Source: Cheiracanthium punctorium
Lineage: Eukaryota; Arthropoda; Arachnida; Araneae; Cheiracanthiidae
Reading direction: 5' to 3'
NCBI GenBank assembly: GCA_038373885.1
Contig: JAWZYV010012534.1
Span: 1 to 64,000 of the forward strand
Length of the DNA: 64,000 nucleotides
The translations under genes and the position numbers were made by a program. The notes beneath the pieces are model-generated. The model was given only the letters and a program-made list of their open reading frames with translations, did no database searches and had not been told where the DNA came from. Shown one piece after another: positions 20,791 through 32,528 of the stretch (positions are counted from its first letter, which is position 1; the number at the start of each line of letters is the position of its first letter).

Positions 20791-22179
20791 CGCATGTACC
20801 TTTTACGAATTCGAAGTTTAAAGAGGATTTTTTTTTTAAATATTTGAATAAAGGAATTTAAATATAATATTAAAGATGAGAAGATGTAAATATGAATTAT
20901 TATTTAACGTATTATTTTAAGAGGCGTGACCTTTGTACAAATTCAGTCCATAGGAAATTGATTCAAGAAGGTTTTCCATTTAACATCTGAATAAATGAAT
21001 TATGCACCGTGTCTACTCGTGTAAAAGTCGCGCTTCTTTTTTTGCCAATTTTTTCATAGTGAAAGTGTAGGTACTACTATTATGTGAGGAAGTTTACTAT
21101 ATAATATTGCACTCTCTAATGCTGGAAAATTACTGGTATTACCGTGTTTACTTGTGTAACATACAACGAATCACGGAAAAAAGCGCACCCGGAAAAAACG
21201 CATAGTATTGAATGGATTTTTTTTTTTTGGGGGGGGGGGGGTTAGAGGGACTTAAGCATTCTTTGTTTTCTAATACACATGAGGAAGGTATTTAATTGGA
21301 TCTTATGCCTAAATTTCTTTGGTTTTGGAGTAAAGGAGTACATTTTAATGCAGTTCAGTAGGTCTGGGAGAGGAGATAACCTTCTTCAGAAATCTATTGT
21401 TTTTCTACCAAACTTTTATTTTTAACATTTGTTTGACAGGTCATTTTAACCGTTCCATTTAAAAAACGAAAAGGAACTCCAGTCTGTGTCTTGACAAAAT
21501 ATTTTTTTAAAGTTCACTGTCAGGGTTGCTTAATGTATACAAGGTTATTTTTTAACCGCTTGATTTAAACAATTCTCCGCATTCCCAATCTGTTGTACTG
21601 ATTTTAAATTCTTTCTAAATATTAGGGTTTCCTTAAAATATTTTTTTAATGAAATACAAACTATTTTATGCAAAAAGTTTTATTTGGTGAACAAAAGTGA
21701 TTAACATTTTCCCTTTTCTTAATTGAGTAATTCTCACAGTTGCATCAAGTTATAAAAATCGTTATGAAACATTTGCTGCATCTTTTTTTTTTTTTTTTTT
21801 TCTTGCTCTATTTTCTTCATACTCGTGTAAAAGTCGCGCAATATTCGATAATTTATCCATCTAATTTTGTTAGATATCGTCATTCTTGCGTATTTCAGAA
21901 AGGTTTTAATTTTAAAGTTTAATAAGTTTTGTGAAGAGTAACAGTTTAGAGGATATAAATTTATCTTATAAAGCTTTAAAAAATGTTAATTGACATTTTA
22001 CATTATGGTATAAATACTCTTTACGAATTTCATGACAATTTGGTAAACGGCTGAAGTGTCTAGCTCTAGATTTCTGACCTACCGCACATATGTTTTCACC
22101 AGACGCTTCAGAACCCCTCAAAAAGTCCTCTGTCCAAGGCATACCTTATTTAAGCAGACAGCCTCCGTGTAGATCTGTC
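20791..22179. other. AT-rich DNA with terminus-like motifs
   Basis: CTCGTGTAAAAGTCGCGC occurs near 21014 and 21823, and a related TTACTTGTGTAA near 21145. A 60-bp segment near 21636-21695 recurs near 31600-31655 (core AAGTTTTATTTGGTGAACAA). These are probably ends of decayed repeats. No gene was seen. Confidence 0.4.
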
Positions 22180-22183
22180 TTAA

Positions 22184-22686
22184 CCCTTTAACGCGCAGTG
22201 TTCCCGCTTTGGGAACACCAAACTCTGACATTTTGACTGTTGCCAGTCACGAAGAATAGATTTCTATAAAAATAGTTGCTGGTGACATAGCTCCAAGAGA
22301 ATCCTTTACTTTTTAGCACGACATTTCCCGCGAAAAAGGTATCACGATTATTTTTAACAGCACTGACATCTGCTGAAAAATGGAAGGATGCGAGAACAGC
22401 TGGATAGATTGCCTAGTGCTGAAAAAAGGGCAGCCGTTGCCGTCGCTCGACTTAACTACCAGCAAGATGGCGGACGGTCGAAACGTTCATCGCGTGCCAC
22501 AGATCTAGAGACCCCTTTTTGACGCAGCTGGCTGTGCCGCACAGCCAGCTGCGCCAAAAAAAGGGTCTCTAGATCTGTGGCACGCGATGAACGTTTCGAC
22601 CGTCTGCCATCTTGCTGATAGTTAAGTCGAGCGATGGCAACGGCTGCCCTTTTTTCAGCATTGGGAAAGGGTTGCGCCTCAAAGGG
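22184..22686. mobile_element. piggyBac-type MITE with a long internal palindrome
   Basis: TTAA flanks both sides (22180-22183 and 22687-22690). Inverted ends read CCCTTTAACGCGCA and CCCTTTGAGGCGCA. 503 bp, no transposase. The interior has a foldback with arms of about 120 bp (separate entry). Confidence 0.85.
22417..22660. repeat. Near-perfect 120-bp-arm palindrome
   Basis: Left arm 22417-22536 and right arm 22540-22660 are reverse complements with a 3-nt centre and only a few mismatches. Outer ends read TGCTGAAA and TTTCAGCA, inner ends GCTGTG and CACAGC. The arms include AGCAAGATGGCGGACGGTCG. Confidence 0.93.
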
Positions 22687-22690
22687 TTAA

Positions 22691-23267
22691 CCACAAAACA
22701 AACATAATTTTCATGATAATTTACACTGAAAGTAAGAAGTTTAATATTTTTTTATATTAAATAAAAATCATAAATCACTTCCAATCCATAATATAGAGGG
22801 TGCCTAAAAAACACTAACCTAGTGTTTTCTTAATTATATATCGACCTTAGACATATGGAATTAATTATAAAGTTACTTTATGGTGCCGAATAAAAACGTC
22901 AGGAGATTAAATCTAAATAAATATACAAAAGACCTCTATACATTAATGAAGTGATGTAGGAGTTTCAGTTTTTCTCATAGAAAGGCTTACAGATTCAGTG
23001 CAATATAGATTATGTTTGCCATATTGGAAAGAAGAGAAAAGCAGGGAAATAATTAAATTAAGAATAAAAATCCAGCATAATACAAATATAAAAATAAAAA
23101 TTACTATATAAAAATTCAGGGAGGAGCAAATGCCTCCACGCTCTATGCTGCTGATGCCCATGGTTAAAAAACGAACCGTTACTGTTTAATTTTTTTGCTT
23201 AAATCGAACAGTCTTTAACGCTCTAAGTAAATTACTTTTTACAGGACGCGCCTCGACAGTTTCTGTA
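22691..23267. other. No recognisable feature
   Basis: AT-rich sequence between two MITEs, without a supported gene. Confidence 0.5.
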
Positions 23268-23269
23268 TA

Positions 23270-23889
23270 CAGGGTGTCCCAAAAAGTTGGTAATGGGATT
23301 TAATTCCTTACTTATTAGAGATAACTGGGTAGTGTAAATCAGGCGCGCACACAGGATTTTTGGCTGGGGGGGGGGTCCAACTTTTAGGGATGTTCCAGAT
23401 TGACAAAAATCAGTGATGAAAGAACTCGTTTTCATTAGATGGAATTCATCAAAACTCGTCCCATCCAGTTCCCTAAGAATACACTACACAATACAATAGG
23501 AAGTAAAATAATAGTTGTACAGTTTTGAGAACAAGATGGTGTTTTATGTTCGCTTTCAGTTCGTTTTTGAAAAGTTGAAGAAAACGAGAAAAAAATTTCT
23601 TTTTTTATTTATTAGAACTGAAACTATTGCTACCTTTTTTTGGAATCATTTTATTTACTATAGATATAGGTTAATAATCAATCGAAAAAGAAAAAAATCA
23701 AAGCCGATGGGGGGGGGGGGTTCCAGACCCCCTGGACCCCCCCCTTGTGTGCGCCACTGGTGTAAATTGGAAAAATGTTCAAAATAAGGTCGGAAATAAT
23801 ACTCTGTTAAGAAAAACATCCTCTCGTTGCCCACGTATCTCTCATAGATAAAGAATTAAAGCCCATTACCACCTTTTCGGGACACCCTG
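23270..23889. mobile_element. Mariner-type MITE, split by a hAT MITE
   Basis: TA flanks both ends (23268-23269, 23890-23891). Long inverted ends start CAGGGTGTCCCAAAAAGTTG and finish with text matching over about 28 bp (GGTAATGGG at the inner end). Without the insert it is about 190 bp and non-coding. Confidence 0.88.
23340..23759. mobile_element. hAT-type MITE with 8-bp target duplication
   Basis: 420 bp. Ends CAGGCGCGCACACA and, inverted, CAGTGGCGCACACA. The duplication GTGTAAAT is at 23332-23339 and 23760-23767. Poly-G and poly-C tracts lie just inside the ends. It is inserted in a mariner-type MITE. Confidence 0.9.
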
Positions 23890-23891
23890 TA

Positions 23892-25299
23892 GAAATTTAC
23901 TATGTTTGAAAAGTTTAGGTGGCACGAATTATTTTTAATAAATATTTCTTTAGCGTGAATGTTTACGTTATGAAAACCTAATTTTAAAAACTTGTATAGT
24001 ATTTCTCTGTAGCTATTGAAAATGAGCAACGTGAAATTTTAAAATTCGGCTAGAATAATCGACATTTTAATTATTTTAAAAAGAAATGTATTGAAGTAAA
24101 CCAGTTGAATAAGCATCTTCTTAATTGCATTACGAACATTATTAATTTTTTTCATAAGGTTAATTACATCATTAACATAACGAAAAAAAAATCATTACTT
24201 CAGCAAGCTATTCATTCTAAGAATTGTTATTTAAAACCAAAGAGTTAAGAAGATAAATTACCATGAATCAGAATAAACTCTTGCACTTAAAAAGAAAACA
24301 AGTAATAATAAGCCATAGCTGATTACAAATCAGACTGAATGTGATTACATATTACAGAGAAGTGCATATTAAATCTGTCTAGTCTTAGACTCTTTATTTG
24401 CCTGTTAGGTGAGAGATGGTATTTAAAATATTCGAAACTGCTATAATTTGTTACTGAATGACTAGTTCTGGACTTTGGAAGAATACAAAAAAAAGAAAAA
24501 AAATTGAACAATCAGTTTATTAAAAAAGCGCTGAAATTTACATTATTGTTATTATTACTCCTTTGTTTATTTTCTATTTATTTTTTAATCTGGAACTGTA
24601 TAATTACAAATCATTACACTTTTTGATTGATTATTTTTTTGTTTTCACGCAGTTCCCTGCGTTCTTTTTGTATTTTTATTTTTTCTCCCTACACTGGAAT
24701 TTAAGCATCCCTATTTATTAGATTTTTATTTACACACGCAGAACCTGATTTCTTGTGCGCCTTTTATATGTGCTGTACTAGGAGTTGTGGAAATCCTGAT
24801 CGTCATTCCAGTTCTTACTAGGCAAGGCATGAAGTACACATGTGTCAGTTACAAAAAATTCTTTATAACGCCATATTTTGCAAATTGTATGGGGGGTATA
24901 TCTTTCATACAGTGTTATCTAGTAAAGTGAGAAATGATACTCTGAATTCATTCATTATTGTCATTCAAAGCAATTCGTTCTTTTCCCTCCCTTCCCCAAC
25001 AAAAACAAGTGGAGTTCGTTCTATGAAACATACTAATGAAGCTAATCGCATAATAAGATAAATTGCATAGTAGTGTAACTAGTTGCATTATTTCTGTATT
25101 ATTTTCTTGAGTATGTGTTTATGCAATAACAAGTTGTTGTACTGCATAAAGCACAAGGGGCGGAGGGTTGTTATATTCTTTTTAAATAAAGCACTTAAAA
25201 AGCATTTTGCTTAACTGTATTAAATCTGAATTTTTCGAAGTGTTGTGTATTCTTCAAAATCTTTTCGCATATTGTATGTGTAGTTGTAGTTCCAAAATC
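23892..25299. other. No recognisable feature
   Basis: AT-rich, with no supported coding frame, RNA gene or terminal repeat. Confidence 0.5.
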
Positions 25300-26026
25300 A
25301 TGCCGCGATGGGTACGACTAGGTACGACGAAAAATTTCCAACATTTCCGTACCCTTTAATTTTCGAAATGTCGCTGAAACTTAGGGAAAACACTAATAGG
25401 GTATGTAGTTATATGAAATAGGAAAGTTCCCTCTTCTTGAGGTGCCCCGTCCTACCTTTTGCCCCCTCAAAAGACCCCCGTTTTTGGATTTTTGTTTTTT
25501 CTCAATAACTATGCATCTTAGAAAAAAAAAAAAGAAAAGGTCATTACAAAATGAAAGCTGATAAAATTTCCTACAAAATTGTATTTGGTTATTTCTTTTT
25601 ATATGCATAAATAGCTTTCGAGATATGTTTTAAAAATGGCGCAAATGTTTAGAAAACGCTTCTTTTTATCCCAATTTATAACCAATTTTGTCTTATAGCT
25701 CTTCAATCCTCAATTTATCAGAATTTTTTTCAAAGCAAAATTGTAGAGTATTCAATTACCTTTAAAAGAAATTATCATTTTTAACCCATTTGTGCCTGGA
25801 TATTTTTGCGACTTTCTTCGATTTTTACTGATAGCAGAAATAATAGATAAATTTCTGATGTCAACTTCTTGAACAAGGGATGACTTCTTTTAAAATCATT
25901 ATGCATAAAAATCGAAATATCAACATCCTACTTGGTCATGTTATTTTCAGTGGCGGCTCGTGATCAAAAAAATAGGTGAAGAGCTTATATCAAAACATTA
26001 TGAAAAACACCTGATGCAGCCATTAA

Positions 26027-26200
26027 CATGGGCGCCGGCAGAATATTTCCCAGGGGGGTGGGCAAAGGCTACTTAAGGGGGGGCAAAGACTACTTTAACG
26101 TATAGTTACCATGTTGAAAAGAGCAAAAAAGCAAGGCAAAACACTGCATACAAAAATCCAGGGGGGCATCGCCCCCTTGCCCTATGCTGCCGGCGCCCAG
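26027..26200. mobile_element. hAT MITE, family D, copy 1
   Basis: 174 bp, ends CATGGGCGCCGGCAG and, inverted, CTGGGCGCCGGCAG. The 8-bp duplication GCCATTAA is at 26019-26026 and 26201-26208. A second copy lies at 53611-53788. Confidence 0.92.
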
Positions 26201-26836
26201 GCCATTAAGCATGGTAATTAGGCGGTGGCATAGGCCTTTCTGCGGAAAGAAATTTTTAATCTTTCAGCGATGCATTAATTCCTAATGCCTCCATTGGTCG
26301 ACCCAGGGCCCGATTAACCTTTGAAGTGAATGGAAGCTCAGTCTCATTTCGGGCCCCCCTTCACCTTTTTGTTTGGATTAAGTAAAGTTTTTAATGATTT
26401 TCTTTGTTAAAATGATATTTAATTGATTTAATTAGTTCTAATGATTTTATTTGAAAAATATATTTTTTTCATTAATTTGAAATTTACCTTAGATAAAAAT
26501 ATGTTATTCATTATCTTCGCAATAATTTACTTAATTGTAATGAGATTTTATAGTATTTTTAAAATTACTGTAAAAAGTAAAATAAAAACATTTCCTTACT
26601 ACTGAAACATTAAACTTTATTACTTCCTTGTACGTAGTATAAGGAAGTAATGTGATCCCGAAAAATTTTGGGGGCCAAATTTCGACATAAAAACCGATTT
26701 TGACTACCTCTAAATTTAATTTAAAAATTTTTTTCGATGCATCTCATCGTAGGCTAGCATGCACGATCATATTAACGCGTCTGCAACTCATTTTGACCAG
26801 TGGCGAGTCTACTGTGGCCAGTTTTTCCATGCCGTC

Positions 26837-26924
26837 TGTACGTACGTACGTACGTATGTACGTACGTATGTATGTACGTACGTACGTACGTACGTACGTA
26901 CGTACGTACGTACGTATGTATGTA
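26837..26924. repeat. (TACG)n microsatellite in B1
   Basis: About 88 bp of TACG repeats with scattered TATG variants. Translated frames across it read as VRTY repeats and are not genes. Confidence 0.95.
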
Positions 26925-27702
26925 ACTCGCATATCTCAAAAACTATGGGTCGTAGAATGTTGAGATTTGATATTTAGGATTGTTCTATGATCTAGTTGTG
27001 CACCTCCCCTTTTGGTGGCAATCGAATGGATAGTTTATGTACAGGACCGCCCAAAAGATTCGAAATACATTACGCTCTATGGGCCGAAATTCATTAAACT
27101 CGCCTAACTCGAAAGCTATTAGGCGTAGAATGTCGAAACTTCATATTTTGGATAGTTGTAACATCTAGTTGTGCACCTCCCCTTTTGGTTCCATTCGACT
27201 GGATAGTTTATCAACAGGACTGCCCAAAACATTCGAAATACATTACACTCAATGGGCCGAAATTCATTAAACTCGCATATCTCAAAAACTGTTAGGCGTT
27301 GAATGTTGAAACTTTATATTTAGGATTGTTGTAACATCTAGTTGTGCACCTCCCCTTTCGGTTCCATTCGACTGAATAGTTTATCTACAGGACCGCCCAA
27401 AAGATTCGAAATACATTACGCTCTATGGGCCGAAATTCATCAAAGCGTTTTTTAGAGGTATTGGGATATTTCAAACGACTCAGAAGTGATATATGCTGTA
27501 AAGAGTTAGAAAATGAATTTCTCCATTAAAAAAAGTGTCTTTATCATTTATAGTTCTGCTACAGGAACACTCAAAAGATTTCCAATACATTACGGTCAAT
27601 AGCAATTTTAGGGGCATTCATCCATTTCAAGCACAATACCGTCCTACCACATAAGTTAGGTAATGGTCCGACCACGGTCACGTGCCTCCCTCAAGAACTA
27701 TG

Positions 27703-27732
27703 CCAAAAGTCGCCAAGCTTGGCGACTTTTGG
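27703..27732. repeat. 30-bp perfect palindrome in B1
   Basis: Centre is AAGCTT, with arms CCAAAAGTCGCCAAG. The same palindrome is intact in B2 at 46386-46415. Confidence 0.95.
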
Positions 27733-27996
27733 TGTACGTGTGTGCATATTTAACTCTCAAATCTCAAAAACTATTATGAAATTTCATATATAAGAATGTT
27801 GTAACATCTAGTTGTGCATCTCGATTTTTTGGTTCCAATCTACTGGAGAGTTTATTTACAGGACCACCGAAAAGAATTTCAGTACCTTAATGTCTATGGA
27901 CATCTTCATTATAATACAACTGTAGACAGTCATTGTTTGGTACATGCCCAAAATCTCGCCGTCTGTCCTCGACCTTGGCGAGTTTTGGCGAAATAT

Positions 27997-28185
27997 CGCC
28001 AAATTTGGCGATAGTCAGTCATTTGGTCCATGACCAAAGTATCGCCATTTGTCATCGTTCTTGGCGAGTTTTGGCGAAATATCGCCAAATTTGGCGATAA
28101 TCTGTCATTGTTTGGTTTATGCTTAAAATCTCGCCAAATGTCGTCGACATTGACGAGTTTCGCCGAAATATCGCCAAATTTGGCG
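27997..28185. repeat. Three phased CGCCAAATTTGGCG palindromes
   Basis: Identical 14-bp palindromes at 27997-28010, 28083-28096 and 28172-28185, spaced 86 and 89 bp. Each is preceded by a degenerate copy of TTGGCGAGTTTTGGCGAAAT. Confidence 0.92.
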
Positions 28186-31110
28186 CCAAAAATTATTTCC
28201 TATTTTGTATAACTCTAAAACTTTAACCCGTAGATTTTTTAACTTTGTATTTAGAACTATTGTAATATCTAACTGTTTTCAATATCTTTTTTGACAGCAA
28301 TCGACTGAGAATTTATTTATATGATGAGCCAAATGACTTTGAATACATTGAGGTGTATAGATGCATTCAATTCATTGAAAGTCTGTGGTCAATGACTACT
28401 TTGGCTATCCCCAAAATCTCGCTGACTATCACAAGTTTGTCGGCTTTTGGTGAAATATCGCCAAATAAAGTGTCAGAAGGAAATCTTTCAAATTGAACTC
28501 AGCTTGGCGATATCGAAATATTTGGCTAGAAATCGCTAAACCTTACCATTATTGATATTTTATCTCTTTCAAACAAATAAATTTAGAGGAAGTGCGTCGA
28601 AAATATTTTTGATCTAATGGACGTGCAAGGAAGTCATGTGTTGGACACATCAGATTTTTTATTTAGTCATATATTTTTCATGCGACATGGGGCTTTTTTA
28701 GGGAATTCTTTGTTCGTTTTGATGACATCATAAAAATCACAACATGGAAGTTCAGAATTAATTTTGACCTTTAGACGATTTTTAACATTACATATTGAAA
28801 GTTTACCCCTTTCTACCGACCAAATGTTCCTGATAATAGAAAATTTTGTCTCAACTGGAACAAATGTCCCAAGTATAGAATCGCAAACTGAATTAATTTA
28901 GAAATGTTGCTACATGGAGTATCAAGACTTCTAAAATACCTTAAAAATAGCTTTCCACTTCTCTTCATTAAAAATCTTTACAATAACTTAGAAGATAATT
29001 TAAAAACAAAATTTTGAATTTTTATCCGTTTTACAGTCATTTTTGGGCCCCCTTCAAATTATGACGGGAAGCTTCTCGCTAATCAGGCTCTGGGTCGACC
29101 ACGAGAAAGAACATCTCTTTTATCGTCATCATTCCACCGATTAAACGGTGTTTGTAATACATTACAGACTATATCATTTACAGGAAACAAAAGGAAGGTG
29201 AATAAACAGAAAAGAAACTAAATATTATTATCATTAAAATTAACACAAGAAGAAACTCTAAAATTTTCAAAAGACAGCAGTAAAAATCTCATGTGTCAAA
29301 ATCTCAAACAAATCACGTGGTTTCATTTTCCTACGCCAATTTGTTCTTGGAGACGCACTACGCTGGGTTTTCTCTCACTTGAAGAGACAGACCGTTTTCT
29401 CAGGGATCTCTTCACCTGATAGAAAGTAAAGTTGTAAAACTGAATGGAGCGTCTGAGGTTACCATGGCAACCCCACCGATAAGTGCAGTAGAAGAGATAA
29501 TTTTTCATTAGCACTTCACAACGCACCCCGTCAGAACCCGCGTACCACGTGACTCTAACAATGGACCAATCGTGATACAAGTCTTTGAAACTTCTTTGGC
29601 CGCGCGGCAAGGGGAGGGGAGGGAAGAGAGTTTGGCTTCACTGATAGTAAGAGCATGATTTAGCACAGTGTATTCTTACAGACAAAATTTGAAAAAGGAT
29701 TATGGCTTGCTTACGTTACACAATTTTTTGTTACTTACTATACTTGGTGAAGAGGCACTTCACCTACTTCACCTGAAAAGCCGCCACTGGTTATTTTGTA
29801 GAGTTGAGGCTAAATACTTTGAACAAAGGCTAGGAAAAATAAATAATGTTTTCGACTAATAGCGAAAATGCCGTCCCGAAAAAGGGACACTAGGCATAAA
29901 TGGGTTAACTTCATCTTTAAACGATCAAAAGTTATTGCAACTTAAAATTTTCAATTCATTTAGTAAATTCGAATGAAAACTACACTGCGCACCAAAGAAC
30001 GACAAAATCTAGGAAAAAAATTATAAAGTTTTGAAACTTGGGGAAAACATTAATTCGAGATGTACTTGTATGAAACAGAAAAGTCTTCCCCTCTTGGGGT
30101 GCCGATTCCCGCCCCCCCCCCAAAAAAAGGTCCCTGTTTTGGATTTTCACTTTTATCTCAAAAACCGTGCGTCTTCGCAAAAAAAAAAAAAAAAAAAAAT
30201 GCAATTACAAAATGAAAACTGATGAAATTTCCCACAAGATTATTAGTTTTTTTTTTTCTTTTTTTTTTTTGCATGCAAAAGCTTTCAAGATATACGTTTT
30301 AGAAAAGATCGCTAATTTTTGGAAACGCTTCTTTTCATCACTATTTTTCACTAGCTTTGCCTTAAAGCTCTTCTACCATCAGTTTTACAGGAATAGATTT
30401 AAAGCAAAATTGTAAAATATTCAATTACCTTTAAATTGCTTTTTTTTTTTTTTTTTTTTTTTTTGTAATTGTATTTTTAAATGATCAAAAGTTGTAGCAA
30501 TTTGAAAATTTCAATAAATTTTAGGGAATTCGAATGGAAAGTGCATTGTGTGTCAGAGTGCAAGAAAAAATCTAGGAAAAAAACTCATAAAGGTTTGAAA
30601 ATTGGGGGAAACACTGATTGGGTATGTAGTTGTATGAAACAGAAAATTTCCGCCTCTAGGGGTGGCGCGTCCCCCCTCTTAGCCCCCTCCCCTCTCGAAG
30701 TTCCCTTTTCTAGATTTTCACTTTTGAGCACCAATTTTGAGAGTATGCGCCAATTAAAAAATGAAAGCTGATAAAATGTCCTACAAAATTAAAATTTTTA
30801 TTTTTTTATAAATCGAATTATTTATTATTCGATATCTCAATAGTATTATTAGTATATTTTTTTCTATATCGCATGTTTTTTTCTATACCAAATAGCTTAC
30901 AGACACGTTTTATAAAACACTGCAAATTTACAGAAAACGCCTCTTTTCATCCCATCCTTCGAAACCTACCGTCGAATTGCCACAGTTTGTAATCTCCCTC
31001 TTTCAAGATATTCTCCTCTCTTTTGTTACATTTTCCTTATCTTTAAATCATTGTCCGAAAGTCTGGGAAAGTTCTTCGAAAGACGGCCAAGTGAAATGAG
31101 CGGGGAAATC

Positions 31111-31654
31111 AAAAAGGTGTTTCGACAGTTCCGAGCATGAAGCTCGGGGTTCCGAGTTCCCTTGGGACTCATTGTAAGTGCAACTTACTGGGTGGCCTTT
31201 ATTTGAAGAAGAGACCTGCACGGGCAGTGCAGGTCCGGTTTGTGAAAGCCCACGGGTACGGGATTTATAAATATGTTGTTAACGGTATAGAATAGAGGGG
31301 GGTGGGGTGGGGGAGTCAAATATTGCACATGGACTGCACGGGGAAAAAAAGAATTATCTTCTAATTGTGGAAGTGACTGAGAATGTTTTGAGGCATTCGC
31401 GTCTCCAAACCTATATTTTTCGATAAATTCTATCTAATGTTTATTCCTCTCCCGGCGTACACTCAACTAGACAAATTCAAATTCATAAAAATAGCGTCGA
31501 AACCCGATGATCCATCTAGTAACAAGGCAAACGTGCGCTTTAAATCCGTGGGGTCGTACATAAATAGGGTGTCTTTAAAATATACATTTCTTTATTTTTT
31601 TTTTTAATGCAATACAAAATATTTTATGCAAAAGAAGTTTTATTTGGTGAACAA
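31111..31654. other. Spacer between repeats
   Basis: Holds a small hairpin near 31212-31232 (ACCTGCAC / GTGCAGGT) and the segment shared with 21636-21695. No gene was seen. Confidence 0.5.
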
Positions 31655-32063
31655 TCACTCAAAATCAATACCAGTCTTACGATGGTGGTTTATAGCATAT
31701 CTACCCAATTTGAGCTCAATCGAGTGTACCGTTTAAACGCTAGCTCACTTTCAAGAATTTCCTCCCATAGGCCATAATGTAAAAGAAATCTTTGTCGTAG
31801 CCCTGTAGAAAAACTATAAGTCCTAAGCACACCAAAATCAATACCGGTCTTGCGACGGTGGTTTATAACATATATACCCAATTTGAGCTCAGTCGAATTC
31901 TCCGTTTAGGAGCTATCGTGTTCACTCACATACACACATACATCTCGTAAAAATAGCATAAATGAATTCAGAAGACCCCAAACCGTGTAAATACACCAAA
32001 ATCTCGAGATTGAATTTTTTCATGATTACAATACTTTCCTTACATGGTACATGTTCGGAAAGT
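31655..32063 (+). mobile_element. Family A element, copy A2 (partial)
   Basis: Two units sharing TAGCCCTGTAGAAAAACTAT and AATCAATACC, then a CA-rich microsatellite, then the terminal hairpin (ACTTTCCTTACATGGTAC and GTTCGGAAAGT, ending 32063). The left end is not clear. Confidence 0.8.
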
Positions 32064-32105
32064 AAAAAAGTATATGCATTTCTTTGAGAAGTCTACAATT
32101 ATAGG

Positions 32106-32353
32106 TGTTTGATGTTTTAATTAGAGTTTTATTCAAACGACGACGAATTTATTAATTACAAAAATTTTTATTTATACAACAATTAAACGACAACATTTAC
32201 ATTCACTTCTTTCTTCCAAACATGAACCAGAACTACTGGCGTGTTGCCAAAATATTTCTTACCTCTTTTCTCTCTTCAATTTAATTATGAGCTCTTCGCC
32301 AGGGCAACCCATGATGACGTCTAAGTGACGTAAGAGTTTGGTGTGCCCAAACA
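32106..32353 (-). repeat. 3' LTR of the BEL/Pao element
   Basis: 248 bp, TG to CA. The first 12 bases on the plus strand hold the only two differences seen from the other LTR. Confidence 0.95.
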
Positions 32354-32528
32354 TGCCGCCCGGCATTGCAATGTGACAACATTCAATCATATCAACATGA
32401 AAGTTTACAATATAAATGCACTACTATATAACTATAGTTACACTTACTATATGACTATATACAATACAAACAATCACAATAATAACAAATTAGGTAAGTT
32501 TTATGTACAAATATTCACGTTACCTCCA

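Larger units (their letters stand above)
26611..28661 (-). mobile_element. Family B hairpin-ended satellite element, copy B1
   Basis: About 2.05 kb, non-coding. The left end forms a hairpin (TTACTTCCTT at 26620-26629 with AAGGAAGTAA at 26641-26650). The right end has ACGTGCAAGGAAGT (28621-28634), inverted relative to ACTTCCTTGTACGT at 26622. Inside are a (TACG)n microsatellite, then about six units of about 174 bp (26923-28380, the later ones diverged) that share CATCTAGTTGTGCACCTCCC. Strand is given so that the microsatellite lies to the right, as in copy B2. Confidence 0.85.
26304..29092. mobile_element. hAT-type element with 8-bp palindromic target duplication
   Basis: Ends CAGGGCCCGATTA and, inverted, CAGAGCCTGATTA. 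The duplication GGTCGACC is at 26296-26303 and 29093-29100. Its interior is mostly the family B element at 26611-28661. No transposase. Confidence 0.88.
25948..29789. mobile_element. hAT-type element, non-autonomous, with 8-bp target duplication
   Basis: Ends CAGTGGCGGCTCGTG and, inverted, CAGTGGCGGCTTTTC. The duplication GTTATTTT is at 25940-25947 and 29790-29797. Much of its 3842 bp is later insertions. No transposase frame is present. Confidence 0.92.
25785..29904. mobile_element. piggyBac-type MITE hosting a nested stack
   Basis: TTAA flanks both sides (25781-25784, 29905-29908). Inverted ends read CCCATTTGTGCCTGG and CCCATTTATGCCTAG. Without the inserted hAT (25948-29789 and one duplication) it is only about 270 bp, with no transposase. 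Confidence 0.85.
25300..31110 (+). mobile_element. Family C foldback element, partial copy (C1), heavily interrupted
   Basis: 25370-25780, then 29909-31110, carry roughly 550-bp tandem units that also build the arms of the element at 51953-55388. Shared phrases include ACTAATTGGGTATGTAGTTG-like, AATGAAAGCTGATAAAAT and GCTTTCGAGATATGTTTTA. The end (30990-31110) matches the centre of the other copy (about 54010-54110, inverted). The opposite arm is not present. A piggyBac MITE splits the first unit. Outer boundaries are approximate. Confidence 0.7.

Noticed and set aside
26700..26977. Open frames on both strands with VRTYVRTYV-type repeats
   Set aside because: They are translations of the TACG microsatellite in B1.
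27814..28212. Open frames over family B units, also in B2 at 45862-46305
   Set aside because: Frames are broken differently in each copy and follow the repeat unit rather than a protein.
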